DNA from: Xestospongia muta
Lineage: Eukaryota; Porifera; Demospongiae; Haplosclerida; Petrosiidae
Length of the DNA: 64,000 nt
Assembly: GCA_963693285.1 (NCBI GenBank)
Contig: OY848931.1
Span: 1,865,001-1,929,000, forward strand
Direction of reading: 5' to 3'
Below the pieces are notes generated by a model. The model made no database searches and was not told where the DNA came from. It was given only the letters and a program-made list of their open reading frames with translations. The translations under genes were made by a program, and so were the position numbers. Positions 1-14,077 of this stretch are shown here, one piece after another. The first letter of the stretch is position 1. Every line of letters begins with the position of its first letter.

Positions 1-222
1 AATCCAAAGCCGCTCAATCGTCACTTGAGAACACAAAGTGCACCGGCTACAATAAGAATGATGCGCCAAAAATCGGCAACAGTTTATAGATCACACCCTG
101 GTGGATCAAACAGACGTGCAATGTCAGCCACAGTGGGAAGTCACCGACTACACTCAGCAATACCTCGTACACTACCAACACTAGAACCAGTAAGAGAATT
201 AGCTACAGGACCAATGTGTTAA
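1..222 (+). CDS. 3'-terminal coding exon of an unrecognised gene (partial)
   Basis: Frame 1 is open from the first base to a TAA at 220-222, giving the last 73 residues of a protein whose start lies outside the window. The segment is rich in Arg, Ser, Thr and Pro and ends in ATGPMC. It has no membrane segment or domain I recognise. An AATAAA follows 22 bp after the stop, which supports a genuine gene end on the plus strand. It converges on the eIF4B gene. I cannot name the product. Confidence 0.5.
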   Translation, partial: NPKPLNRHLRTQSAPATIRMMRQKSATVYRSHPGGSNRRAMSATVGSHRLHSAIPRTLPTLEPVRELATGPMC

Positions 223-244
223 TTTAAAATGATATAATTTTTTA

Positions 245-250
245 AATAAA
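245..250 (+). terminator. Poly(A) signal AATAAA
   Basis: Canonical AATAAA shortly after the TAA at 220-222. It is the likely 3'-end signal of the partial plus-strand gene. Confidence 0.5.
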
Positions 251-475
251 GACAACAAAAACTAGTTTCTTAGTTTGCAAGTGCAACAAAAATTTTATGT
301 GCCTTCAAGTCAAAAGTTTTCTATTTACAGAATAATAATTTTTGTAAAACATTTATAAAGTATTGTTATAGCTTTTGTGCAAGTGCAATAATTCCTATCA
401 AAAATGTGTCAACTTACTCATTAACAATAATTAGATTAATTAAGTTGTTAATGAGAGGGAGGGGAAGATTATTAC

Positions 476-3400
476 CTATCTGTCAGCAGGAGAACTCATA
501 CGATCTCTCTCTTCGTCATCCTCTTCATTCATTAGAGCAGCAAAACGATTGGCCTGCTGAAAATTCTAATATAAGAGAGAAAAGTTACTTTCAATATGAT
601 GATACAATAAAATTAATAACTTATATAACATTATAGGGACAAGAACGAGGTTAACTCTAATATTATACTAATAGACTCATACCGGTACTTCAGGCTCTTC
701 ATATTTTTTGGGTGGCATTGGTTGTTTATCACCACCACCACTACCCCATGCACTACCTCGTCCTCTACCACGTCCTTTCACAGAACGGTCTTCATCTCTA
801 GGTCGAGTATCTCCTATACAATACCAGATAGCATCAACAAATAGTCAAAAATATTGAGTACCTCTTCTAGTTCCACGGCCTCGTCTGGTATCTTGGTCAT
901 CCCTTCTTGGTCGTTCTGAAGATTCATCATCTCTATCAGAACCTCTTCTCATACCTGCACGATCATCTCTTTTATCTCCTGATCGGTAACTAGGCTTTTC
1001 ATCACCTGGAGAGGATCTACGTCTACCTCTGTCACGTTCTTCTTTCCTCTCTTTTGTCTTCTCTCTTTCTCCCTCTCTGTCTTGTTTCCTGTTTTCATCT
1101 GCTTCTTCTCGAGCCTTTTTAACTCGTTCCTCTATTTCTAAGTCACGTTTAGTTGTGTCAACAGGTTTAGCTCCTCCAAATATAGCATCTGACTTTGTTT
1201 TCTTGAGTTCGTCCTTTTCTTTTTCTTCTTGTTCTTTTGACTTGAGTCTCTCTTCGACTTCACGTTCTCTTTTAGAAGTATCGACAGGTTTAGCACCACC
1301 AAATATAGCACTAGTACTTTCACTACTTTTAGTTTCTTCAATAGGCTTGGTTCTAGGTTGAAGAACAAGTCTTTTGCGTTCAATAGGCAGCTCCTCTTTT
1401 TGTAGCTCAGGACTCCGACGATTTGGTCTACCAGGTGGACTTCTGCCTTGCCTTCGATAATCATCTCTATCTACCCTACGGCTTCCATAACCACCACGGT
1501 CATGACCTTGGTACTCTCTATAACCAGAACCTCTCCAGCGGTCACTATATCTATCATCTTGTCGGTCACTTCCATTATATTGCCGGTCTCCTCGACTCCA
1601 CCCTTGGCCAAAAGGTCGGTCTCTGTCTTGACTATAGGGGCGGTCTCTAACTCTATCCTGGCCATAGGGACGATCTCTACCTCTATCTCTATCCTGGCCG
1701 TAAGGTCGATCTCTATCCCTGTCTCTATCCTGGGCATAAGGTCGATCTCTGTCTCTATCCCCATAGGGGCGTTCTCTATCTCTATCCTGGCCATAGGAAC
1801 GGTCTCTATCTCTGTCCTGACTATAAGGTCGATCTCTGTCTCGGTCCTGACTATATGGACGGTCTCTATCTCTGTCCTGGCCATAAGATCGATCTCTGTC
1901 TCTGTCCTGACTATATGGACGGTCTCTATCTCTATCTTGGCCATATGGACGGTCTCTATCTCTGCGTTGATCATTGTAACGTTCTCGGTCCAATCCTCTG
2001 TCACGATTATCTGAACCTCTGTCTGGATCCTTTGAGGAATCAGAACGATGACCACGGTCCTGATCTCTTTCTTCTGGGTCTGAGAAGTCATGGCCTTGAT
2101 CTGGTTGATCTCTGTGAGTATATTCCGAGTTTCTCGATTCATTTTTTTCAGCATCTCTTATATCCTTGACTTCAGAGATACGTTCTGGAGTAGGATGCCT
2201 CATGTCTTGTCCTGATCCACTCTGAGGTGAAGGATCTCTTTCTGGAGATATTCTGTTAGGTTCAGGAGTCCTTTTACTTGGCGGAGGGCTTCTCTGGTAT
2301 GTAGGAGAAGGTGAATGGTCTGATCTTCTTCTAGGTGGATAATCTCTTGGTGGGGAATAGTCTCGAGGAGGAGGAGGTGACCTTCTTCTTGGTGAAGTAT
2401 AACGAGGTTGTTCACGTCCACGATAATCATCATATCCTCTGTACCCACCACGTGAACGAGAAGGGTAACCATAACCTCTGTCCTGATAATCTCGGCCAGG
2501 ACCATAACCTCTGTCATGATATTCTCGGCCAGGAGGAGGGGAATATTTGTTAAAGCGATTATGGGGAGGTGGAGAAGGATCTCGTGGAGCAGTCCGCCAA
2601 TCTCCAGCAGTTCTATCAGACTCATCTGAACGAAAATTACGACGGCCTTCACCTCCTGATCCTCCCTCACCACGTCCTTCAGCTATATCAATTTGAAGAG
2701 GTCGAGTCTTTAAATTCTATAAGAAAACAAACGTTGATAAACAGTGTATGTATATAGTATAAATCATAATATTAAAGGTACTGTTATATGGATGTTTGGT
2801 CTTACCAGTCCTGATAAACTCAATGCTTCCATCAGTTCATTTAAAGAGTCAAATTCAGCATAGCCAAATCCTTTCATGCGTCCATCTTTTTCTTTGACAA
2901 GACGAACAGAAGTTGACTATTAAGTGCAAAAAACATTTTGTACATCGAGAAATTTTAACCCATTGTGATAACAAAATTGCAACAGCTAATAGATTCTAAC
3001 ATTACGTCTTTAACAATGGAACCTAATTGTATTACTTTACACAAAATTTCATATCATCCACATGTGGTTTTCTATCCACTTTGCAAAATTTAACCTTTTC
3101 TAAACAACACTCTTAAGTAACAGCTGTACTATCATTTTATTATGAAAAATAGTAATTGTTACCAGGTGGCACTCACATTTAATTTGTTTCTCTCAAAAAA
3201 CTTTATTACATCATCTTCAAAAGCATCGTAAGGTAAGTTCCCAAGATACACAGTAAAAGGTGGTTTTTTAGGTAATCGGGATGTATCAATATTAGGTGCT
3301 GTAGATGCTCGAGGAGCTGATGGAAGGTTGCTAAGATCAACACGAGGTTTTGGCCGCTCGGCATCTGGCCATTGTGTTGAGAGATCTATTATTTTAAGAA

Positions 3401-3653
3401 ATTATTTTATCACACTAACAGGAGCCTACCATCATCATCTAGGTCGTCTGTGGCATCAGCCCAGCTGGACGTTCTCAAAGGTGCACTTGGTGGCGTGCTC
3501 GAAGGCCCTTCAGCTAAAAACTCATTCAAAGATATAGTAGCTTTTTTTCCTTGACTTTTAGATTTGCCTTTCTTCTTTTTACCTATAATCGTGTGAACCA
3601 ATATAGTACTAGATAGCGTTGACTCTATAGATATACTTACCTGATTCCGCCAT
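476..3653 (-). CDS. EIF4B: Eukaryotic translation initiation factor 4B
   Basis: eIF4B stimulates the eIF4A helicase during scanning of cytoplasmic mRNA. Predicted exons are 3641-3653, 3430-3582, 3177-3385, 2806-2916, 862-2716, 683-813 and 476-556. All phases agree and give about 850 residues, longer than the roughly 610 of the human protein. The N-terminus MAESGKKKKG plus ISLNEFLAE and SWADATDDL matches the family start. An RRM follows at about residues 100-160, with RNP2 VYLGNL and RNP1 KGFGYAEF. A very long Arg/Asp/Tyr-rich region comes next, corresponding to the family's DRYG region. Two AIFGGAKPVDT motifs are then each followed by charged helices; human eIF4B has one such motif. The C-terminus FAALMNEEDD resembles the family end. 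The first exon carries only 13 coding bases. The gene is head-to-head with dynein intermediate chain, 121 bp between start codons. Confidence 0.93.
1615..1975 (-). repeat. Coding minisatellite in eIF4B
   Basis: A run of about a dozen imperfect 24-36 bp units encodes repeats of the type DRDRDRPYGQ or PYSQ. It lies inside the single large eIF4B exon and stays in frame, so it expands the disordered self-association region rather than disrupting it. It creates long open shadow frames on both strands that are not genes. Confidence 0.85.
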
Positions 3654-3774
3654 CACAGTACAGTTCCTCTAACACTTCTCACAAAGAAAAGACCATGTGG
3701 AATTAATGACATAAAAATTGCGCATACTTTGTCACATGCTTATCATGTGACCAACTAACACATCGTGGTGAAAA
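3654..3774. promoter_or_regulatory. Bidirectional promoter with a palindromic E-box pair
   Basis: Only 121 bp separate the start codons of eIF4B (minus) and dynein intermediate chain (plus), so both genes must start from this spacer or from each other's 5' end. It contains an exact inverted repeat, GTCACATG at 3731-3738 and CATGTGAC at 3744-3751, around a 5-bp centre. Each arm holds a CACATG/CATGTG E-box of the kind bound by bHLH factors. Promoter activity is inferred from position. Confidence 0.55.
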
Positions 3775-7129
<3,355 letters not shown>

Positions 7130-7477
7130 GATAATTGCATTCTAATTTCTCAATACTTCTCTGGTTTATTAAATGCACAAAGTTTTTAAATTATTATTGA
7201 TCTGTTTGTATTTAGCAATTAATACAAAAATTGGACAATCATATTGGCTTTAATTTGTTTGTTTTGTAATGAAAAAAACTGTAGCAATAACAATTGTTAG
7301 AAAAAAAATGAAACAATAGACTTGTTTATAATTGAGATAAGATAATGTGAAATGTAATATGGTACACTTCCAGCTGAAATAATATAAATAAATTAATTAT
7401 GCTGAAAATGGATGGAAAGAAATGTAGGAAAAGGATTAACTTTGAAAGAATTGAAGATGCAATAAAAACAGAACATA
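7130..7477. other. Convergent 3' intergenic region
   Basis: This spacer separates the stop codons of dynein intermediate chain (plus) and the SLC35B1-like gene (minus). Plus-strand AATAAA occurs at 7387-7392 and 7461-7466. A minus-strand AATAAA (TTTATT on the plus strand) lies at 7165-7170. If these are used, the two 3' UTRs overlap by roughly 200-300 bp. I see no coding sequence here. Confidence 0.5.
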
Positions 7478-9555
7478 TCAAGCTGTTTGTGTTTGTGGTG
7501 GTTGGGTATTAGTAGGCTTCTTCTTACTATAATAAGCGTCAACTCCCAAAGCAACAAACACTAGAACAACAGCTACCCACTGTCTTGGTAGTAATGCATT
7601 GCCAAATATAATAACAGATGCTAAAATTGTAAAAAATTTACGAGTTGTTGTGATAACAGCACAAGTCAATGGACCAAAGACAGTGATTGTTGTAAATATA
7701 AAGATTTGACCAATACCACTAGTAATACTAAATGCTATCAGATTTAGTATAATTTCAGGATGACGTGATACAAACCCAAGAGCTTCTATGCCTTCTCCAG
7801 TAGCAATAAGTGCTGTGTGAAAGAAAAGGGATGGTCAATGGATAACACCTGATAATGAACAGTATCTCATAATATAAGGATGGGGTTGTTCAGGATGTCT
7901 CACCCTGATAACAACAGTAATGTTAGTTTATGTAGTGTCCTTCAGTATCCCACTATACAATAGTTTAGTATGTGTTTAGGGGGTGGGTTTAGAAGTGGGG
8001 TCTAGTATAATAACATTGTATCATTCTCACAGTATACAGCATTGAGTGTTATGACACAGTAGGTTTGTCATAATAGACTTTCATAACTAAGATATCAACA
8101 TTTTCTAACTGTCATAGTTGAAACAAGTCCTAGGAAAAATGATCAAAGGCTACATGGCTAATGTCCATGCCAAAAAAATACAAGAGTTAGTTATATTGGG
8201 GAAGAAGTGAGCCAGGTTAATCTTACATTCAACACAATTGTAAAAGACATTAATGATAAAGAACACATCCTAAAAACTCATTTATTAAATTAATGTGTAT
8301 TTATTAAAGGGGTAGTCATAATAATTGTGAACTGACCTATTGTTAGATATATTGGTGCATAAAAATTGACACCATACATCATTTGAAGAGCTGTTGTCTC
8401 GTGTCCATGTCTTAGTTTATCTTGAATCACACCAGTAAGACCATCCATTGTTAGAGAAAGAAACTACAATAAAATACAAGAGCTATACAACTATAATATC
8501 GTGGACCACTTACCACAAGTAATTCTCCAAAACCTATTGTATCAAAGAGTTTAAAAGAGTTTAGAGATGAATTGTCATCTATAACATGTTTTTGATGATT
8601 AGGAGGGTCTTTGTATAAAAATAAAGCAACCCCAATTACCATTGTTAAGATACAAATGTACTTCACTAGAGGATATGATCTTTTACCAAGAAGTACCCCT
8701 AGAATTAAGACTGGAATTGGCTTTGTAGACTTCCCTAGTACCTAACACAAAAGAACCAGTTAGCACAGACAGTTAACATTTATCTGATTGTCTGTTCACT
8801 ACTTTTACTCCTCTACACCTCTGGTCATCACTCCATCCACTCATTTTTCCATCCCACAAACCTGTGTTGGATAACTAATGAAGGCCAGAGCAGCATTACT
8901 GGAGACCATAGCACCTACATAAGTCAATGTTAGCGTCCCAAATAAGGAATATGGTTTTATTGTCAATGTCTCTTTCTTATACCATGCAACTATAAGAGAG
9001 AATATACAGTTGAGATTACATTATCTAATGATATGATGTAACATACCAGTTTTAGCTACTATACAATTAATGATACATTGAAAACAGACTTGAAACATGA
9101 AGTAATGAAATCTTTCATCACCAAACTTGTTCTTTGTACTAAAAGAAAAAAATCAATTAGTGTTATTGTGTTAATGAAAATCAATTAATGAGAAGAGGTG
9201 GAGTTTTGAAACCCAAATGAAAAGGCATTTGTGTCTTGAAAAGTTCAGAAATGTCTAAAACTTCAGATTAATGATTTTTTGAGAGAGAGAGGGTTGTCAA
9301 AATACACACAAGATTTAACAGATACTAACAGTACATATTTAGTTGTCTCACTTACATCCTTTCTTGAAGCAGGCCATATATAAAATAACTGATAAATATT
9401 CCGAGAAAACAAGACAATAACAGCCACGAGCTACCTCCTGACTCCATTGTCGTCCTTTTGTCTTTTACCTCTGGACCACGTATCTCTTCAATATTACTGC
9501 CCACATGACCATTGGCTTCACTTGAAGACACTACAGTACGTTGTCTCAAAGCCAT
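7478..9555 (-). CDS. SLC35B1: SLC35B1-type ER/Golgi nucleotide-sugar transporter
   Basis: SLC35B1 proteins are ten-TM nucleotide carriers of the ER; UDP-sugar and ATP/ADP exchange have been proposed. Exons are 9356-9555, 9047-9138, 8862-8989, 8514-8741, 8337-8463 and 7478-7812. Phases agree and give 369 residues. Family hallmarks are YVGAMVSSNAALAFISYPTQ, LGKSTKPIPV, DGLTGVIQD and, near the C-terminus, ITTTRKFFTILASVIIFGN. The N-terminal TM is SSWLLLSCFLGIFISYFIYG. The vertebrate protein ends in a dilysine ER signal; here three lysines follow the last TM but a Pro/Thr/Gln tail continues, so the retrieval signal is not at the usual position. The donor at 8336 is a weak GTCAGT. Confidence 0.9.
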
Positions 9556-9735
9556 AACACGAACACACCACTGTCTTAGGGCCAGTATTGACCGCCAAAG
9601 TATTTAGTTATAAAAACTATGAATCTATGATTCTTTAAATGAAACCAAAACATGGGTGTGTCATCATAAGTTGACCAATGAAAATACAACACATTTTCTT
9701 CTGAACTTGTCAAATATCAAGTCTGATACAAACTA

Positions 9736-9778
<43 letters not shown>

Positions 9779-9875
9779 GTTATTATTATTGTTATTATTA
9801 TTATTATTATTATTATTGTTGTTGTTGTTGTTGTTGTTGCTTAATATTAATTTAGTGATCGGGTTGCAGTCATCC
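9556..9875. other. Intergenic region with (ATT)n
   Basis: This spacer lies between the start of the SLC35B1-like gene and the stop of LZTFL1, both on the minus strand. It holds the SLC35B1 promoter, the LZTFL1 3' UTR and the trinucleotide repeat at 9737-9840. I see no gene in it. Confidence 0.6.
9737..9840. repeat. (ATT)n/(GTT)n microsatellite
   Basis: About 100 bp of ATT units end in GTT units, immediately 3' of LZTFL1. Poly-Ile and poly-Asn frames across it are artefacts. Confidence 0.95.
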
Positions 9876-11617
9876 TTATATGTTATCGCCATATCTAGAA
9901 AGAGAGAGATATGACCAGACAAGGCATTAATCACTTACTGTTGTAATTTTGTTCTCAATTCTTTAATCTGATCAGATTTACTTTTCAACATTGTCTTCAT
10001 TGTCCGAAACTGAGCTGTCTCAGAAACTTTTCGTTCCAATTCTTCTTTAGTCCTTTCTAATTCCTTTTCCACTCTTAGTAACTCTTCCTAAACAAAAAAT
10101 AAAGTGAGGAGATAAGGACAGTCCCATACAGTTGTTTGAATGTGTTTATCTTCAATATTCTTAGAGTTTTCTTTGGCCCTAGTGCACTCAAGTTGAAGAG
10201 AAGCAATTTGTTTCTTTAATCCAGAGACATTTTCTTGTTCTTTGTCATCTTTTACATGAGCAGAAGTAGTTGATAGTTGTGTTTTCAATTTTTCTTTCTC
10301 TTCAAGAAATGAAGAAGCCTAACAGCAAAAATAATACATTAAGAACACATGTATATAGTACATGTAGAGTGAGTAGAGTAACTATTTTGAACATCTATGT
10401 TATGTCTGTAGTTTGTATATCAAACTCACAAACCATATCATTGCTCTTGTAATTATTAATAAACCAAAGAAGCTCAACTTTTATCAGTTACTTTCTTTCA
10501 AATAATAAAATATTGTCAAGTGGCCATGGTAACTGGGAAAATATCCTTGTGACAATTACAATAGTTACCTTTCTTTCTAGCATTTTAATTCTGTCTTTGA
10601 GTTTGTCATTTTCAGAAGTCAATCTCTCAATTTCCTGTAATTAAACTATAACAACAATGATATTATTGTCATAGTAACCTTCTGTAAAAGATTCTCTCCT
10701 CCTGTAAAATTGAGCGGCTCAAGAAGTTTCCGAGAATGAGTTGATGATTGAAGAGAAAGAGAAGATGTAGCTGTAGTAAGTTGCTGTTCATATGCAGCCA
10801 TTCCTTTTAACAGTTCTCTATTAAAAACAAAGTTAATAAATAACAAAACAAATTAAACAAACAATACAACAATTGAGTTAAGAAAACTAGTCATCTGCTA
10901 TAGTACTTACAAACTGTCTAGTTCTGCAATCTGTGGTTGCATTTTTACATAAACTTTTTCAGCTTGTTGAAATAACTGCTGCAAAAGGAGGGCGGAGACA
11001 TGGGAGGAGTTAATCAGTTCAGCTTCTAAATCGGCTTGAATAGCCGTCCAAATCCCCGTGATCATATCTTGAACCTATATCAATCAATAACATGAAATGA
11101 TGCAATTATATAAGTGAAGTTAACACATTCAATAAAATCACAAGTTGTTACACATTGTGTAAAATCTACAAAATCTGCTAAAGTTTTTATAGCAAGCGCA
11201 AATAAAAATTAACCCAGTATCTATATCATTCAAAAATAATATTATATTGTAGGCATTGTTGACATGAAAATAGCTACACACTCAATACTTCTCTCAAGTA
11301 CTTGTCCTCACGCCCCATGTTGACATCTGGGCAGAAACTAAATTCCTTCTACCGCCTAAACCTTAATCCCTAACTATGTGATTGTTACCTCTAAGTTTGT
11401 GAAGGTATTGTCTTCCCTTAACTGTGCATCTGTGAGTGAGTCAAAAGCTGACTTGATGGATCGTAAACATTGAGACCGTTTACGACGAGCGAATTGAAGA
11501 TATTCTTGAATGTATTTCTCGTGATAATTCAGTCCTAGCTCTAGCGCCTAAATGAAGAAGGAGGGGCCACCAACACACATTGTAACAAATGTCTCTGTTA
11601 TGTTGTAAACGCACCAT
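9876..11617 (-). CDS. LZTFL1: Leucine zipper transcription factor-like 1 (BBSome regulator)
   Basis: LZTFL1 is a cytoplasmic coiled-coil protein that controls BBSome entry into cilia. Exons are 11615-11617, 11389-11547, 10911-11074, 10679-10817, 10569-10634, 10130-10318, 9939-10087 and 9876-9894. The model gives 295 residues with consistent phases; human has 299. The N-terminus M-ALELGLNYHEKYIQEYLQF and the C-terminus QIKELRTKLQQYGDNI match the family at both ends. The first coding exon contains only the ATG, directly followed by the donor. Exon 9939-10087 would read a TAA at 9935-9937 if unspliced. The 19-bp last exon after a 44-bp intron restores the conserved QY ending, so I prefer the spliced end. 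The middle is continuous coiled coil. Confidence 0.9.
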
Positions 11618-12147
11618 TTTGTATTTGTATGTCTCTCAGACTTGTCTCCACTAGTAGTCTCTTACAGAGAGGAAGCCTCACTTCAGCACTACCTAATAAT
11701 AATTATTTTGAAATAATATTGACCACACCCATAATTATGCCAACATACCAACGATGAGGTGTGTTAGGTCACTGTTACTTAGCATTTTAGTATTTGGAGG
11801 TTGCCAACTTCAAGCTGACTGTTAATATAAAGTCAAACATTATATTGTGTCTCTCAGTCCATAGTACATTACTAAAAACACTACTGTCATTATAGACATC
11901 ATATGTACAGATACTAACCATTAACAAAGTCTGTATTTTTAGATGTTATTTCAATAAGTTTTATTTCAGAGACTAGTACAAGTATCAATACAACCAACTA
12001 ATTCACACAACTTTAAATACCAGAAAAAATTAACTTCGAGTACAAAAAACATGCTTGAAATGTGGACATGTAACTTATATCACTAATACACAAATATGGG
12101 AAAGTTAGATCTAGGAATGCATTGTTGATGTCAGCATTATTTACTTA
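11618..12147. other. LZTFL1 5' leader and intergenic sequence
   Basis: The first about 80 bp upstream of the LZTFL1 ATG is open and bounded by an acceptor-like TATTAG near 11693, so it is probably 5' UTR exon. The rest is AT-rich and includes the 3' UTR of the next minus-strand gene. No further coding signal is visible. Confidence 0.4.
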
Positions 12148-12945
12148 TTACGTCTTTGGTCTTGCAGCAGCATTTTCTAAAAGTAGACTTCTAGAATATT
12201 CTGGTAATGCGACATAATGTGAGCTCAAATATCCAGTTTCACATTGAAACAGCCATCTTTCAATATCGGTTCTACAACTTGAAATGAGGTACCATCCAAA
12301 GTGAAACTCCAACAAGTCAGTCTTGTTGATATAACCAGTATCAAGAAGAGTCCTTTGAGTACCTTTTTGACTATAGAATGCTACTTTTATTACTGGGAGA
12401 TCATCAGATACAGGTCCTGCAGCCCGAACACAATAATCATTTGGCAATGGATAGCTTGGTTTGTTTTCACCTGGTACAGTGGCTGGTTGAAACTGAACAG
12501 TTCGTATTGTTCTAAAATGATTAAAGGATGGTATCCATGATGAGATGATATAAAATTGATTGGCATTTTTCATCTTAGGATCTTCAATTTTGCAACCTCT
12601 AGTATTTGTTATATAGAACACTTGTTTGTGATTTTCATTTAAAATTGAGCAGATATAGCGTGCAGGGTCATCAAATATTGAACAGGTGGGAGATGATCGA
12701 AAAATCACACGATCTGTTGTCATTTGAAGAGAAGGAATCAATGCTGTAAGTATTAATGCTAGGAGTACAAATCCTGCAACACATGACAACAACCAACGCC
12801 TTCCTTCGGTCCTGGTCTCAGATTCCTTCCAGAAAACTGGCACAAAGGTATAAAATCCTGCAAAAAATAGAAGAGAACAGCTTATGGGGTAACCTAGACA
12901 CTTGTCAACAAACAATCCTGCCACTTTAGCAAGCAATTCATCCAT
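12148..12945 (-). CDS. Unrecognised two-TM membrane protein
   Basis: A single-exon ORF of 265 residues starting at ATG 12945. Two hydrophobic segments lie near the N-terminus, about residues 18-36 (ISCSLLFFAGFYTFVPVFW) and 51-71 (LLSCVAGFVLLALILTALIP), separated by a charged loop ETRTEGRR. The remaining about 190 residues are soluble-looking, with seven Cys and one sequon, NKT. This suggests a luminal or extracellular domain with disulfides. There is no recognisable enzyme motif. Single-exon structure is unusual among its intron-rich neighbours. I cannot assign a family. Confidence 0.65.
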   Translation of the reverse strand: MDELLAKVAGLFVDKCLGYPISCSLLFFAGFYTFVPVFWKESETRTEGRRWLLSCVAGFVLLALILTALIPSLQMTTDRVIFRSSPTCSIFDDPARYICSILNENHKQVFYITNTRGCKIEDPKMKNANQFYIISSWIPSFNHFRTIRTVQFQPATVPGENKPSYPLPNDYCVRAAGPVSDDLPVIKVAFYSQKGTQRTLLDTGYINKTDLLEFHFGWYLISSCRTDIERWLFQCETGYLSSHYVALPEYSRSLLLENAAARPKT

Positions 12946-13461
12946 TTCACTTTTGAAAAGCTCTAGTGTGTATTATCAACTGACTCCTCCGCTAGCACGG
13001 GTGGGGCTGTATTAATTTACTATTTCACCCTTTACTATCAACACTATGTTATTATGCGACTATTATTAACTCAATAAAATCATGATAGATCTCCTGGAGA
13101 TAATTAACTGGATTTTTGTGCTATTACAGAACTTTAAATAACAATGCAAGAGCTGAAGTTGGAGTCTAATTGGAGATACAAATAGATATTATGTATCTAG
13201 TTCTTGTTATATAAAATTATAATAATTTTGTTTAGGTGCCCCACCCCTAAAATTAACTATAACGGAACAATAATACTTCCTGCCGTATATACGAACAGCA
13301 ATTTGTTGCGTTGACAGACGTACGATGGCGGAAAGTGTCTTCGTACAAAGGCGGAAAGTGTCTCGTACGTCTAGCCACGTGAGACTATTTCACGTACGAG
13401 AGGCTATCTTGAGTTTTTCTGTTATCTGGCGAAATTAATTTATTATATATAATATATATTG
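12946..13461. other. Intergenic region with a GC-richer, repeat-containing patch
   Basis: No gene is seen. From 13270 to 13420 the composition is richer in CpG than the surroundings, with several TACG/CGTA motifs and a 14-bp direct repeat GGCGGAAAGTGTCT (13327-13340 and 13351-13364). This could be a divergent promoter for the minus-strand membrane protein and the plus-strand ORF at 13462. Confidence 0.35.
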
Positions 13462-13794
13462 ATGACTATTCCTGTGTTATTGTATTCTCTGATAGTAAGT
13501 CTTTTTGAGTTAGTCTACTATGTCACCATCTCCCTTCCTGGTTTAACGTACCATCTCATTATAGCTGTTTTTGAGTCAGTCTGTTATATGACTATCTCCC
13601 TTCCTGGTTTAACTTACCACCTGATTATAGCAGTTTATGAATTGGTCTATCATGTGACAATGGCTTTTCCTGGAGTACTCTATTACCCAGTGTCAGCTTT
13701 TGTTGAATTAACTTTTAATCTGTTGCTGATCATTGTCGGGTTTCTTTATCATGTGTTGATGACTCTTCTTGAAATATTCTACAATTTGACTTAA
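13462..13794 (+). CDS. Small hydrophobic protein with internal repeats (hypothetical)
   Basis: A 110-residue ORF from ATG 13462 to TAA. It consists almost entirely of three to four imperfect units of about 27 residues, built on the pattern ISLPGLTYHLIIAVFE followed by a short Val/Tyr/Met-rich stretch. DNA identity between the first two units is high, so they arose by recent tandem duplication. Each unit could form one membrane-spanning or membrane-lying helix. I recognise no family and there is no splice evidence. It could also be a chance ORF produced by a minisatellite. Confidence 0.35.
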   Translation: MTIPVLLYSLIVSLFELVYYVTISLPGLTYHLIIAVFESVCYMTISLPGLTYHLIIAVYELVYHVTMAFPGVLYYPVSAFVELTFNLLLIIVGFLYHVLMTLLEIFYNLT

Positions 13795-14077
13795 GTGATA
13801 GTAACTGTCCAGTTTTATCTCTGATCCCCTCTTCACACATGTTGTTATTATAATATAATTACCGTAATAATGACAGTTATTTCCTACAGTGCTACTTTCT
13901 ATAGTTCTGTATACTCTTCATTAAAAGAAATGCAAAAAATGTATACGACATTATCATTATTATATATATAGTAATAACTATGATCTTATAGTCTAACCAA
14001 ATACTGGAATAGAATCAAAAGTGTATTGTTGCATCCAATCTTGGTGTATATACCAGTTTTAGGGAACATTAGTTATT

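Noticed and set aside
1155..2169. Several open frames of 68-227 codons on both strands
   Set aside because: They are shadows of the low-complexity eIF4B coding exon; only one frame carries the family motifs and splice phase.
9656..9934. Poly-Ile and poly-Asn open frames
   Set aside because: They are produced by the ATT trinucleotide repeat next to LZTFL1.
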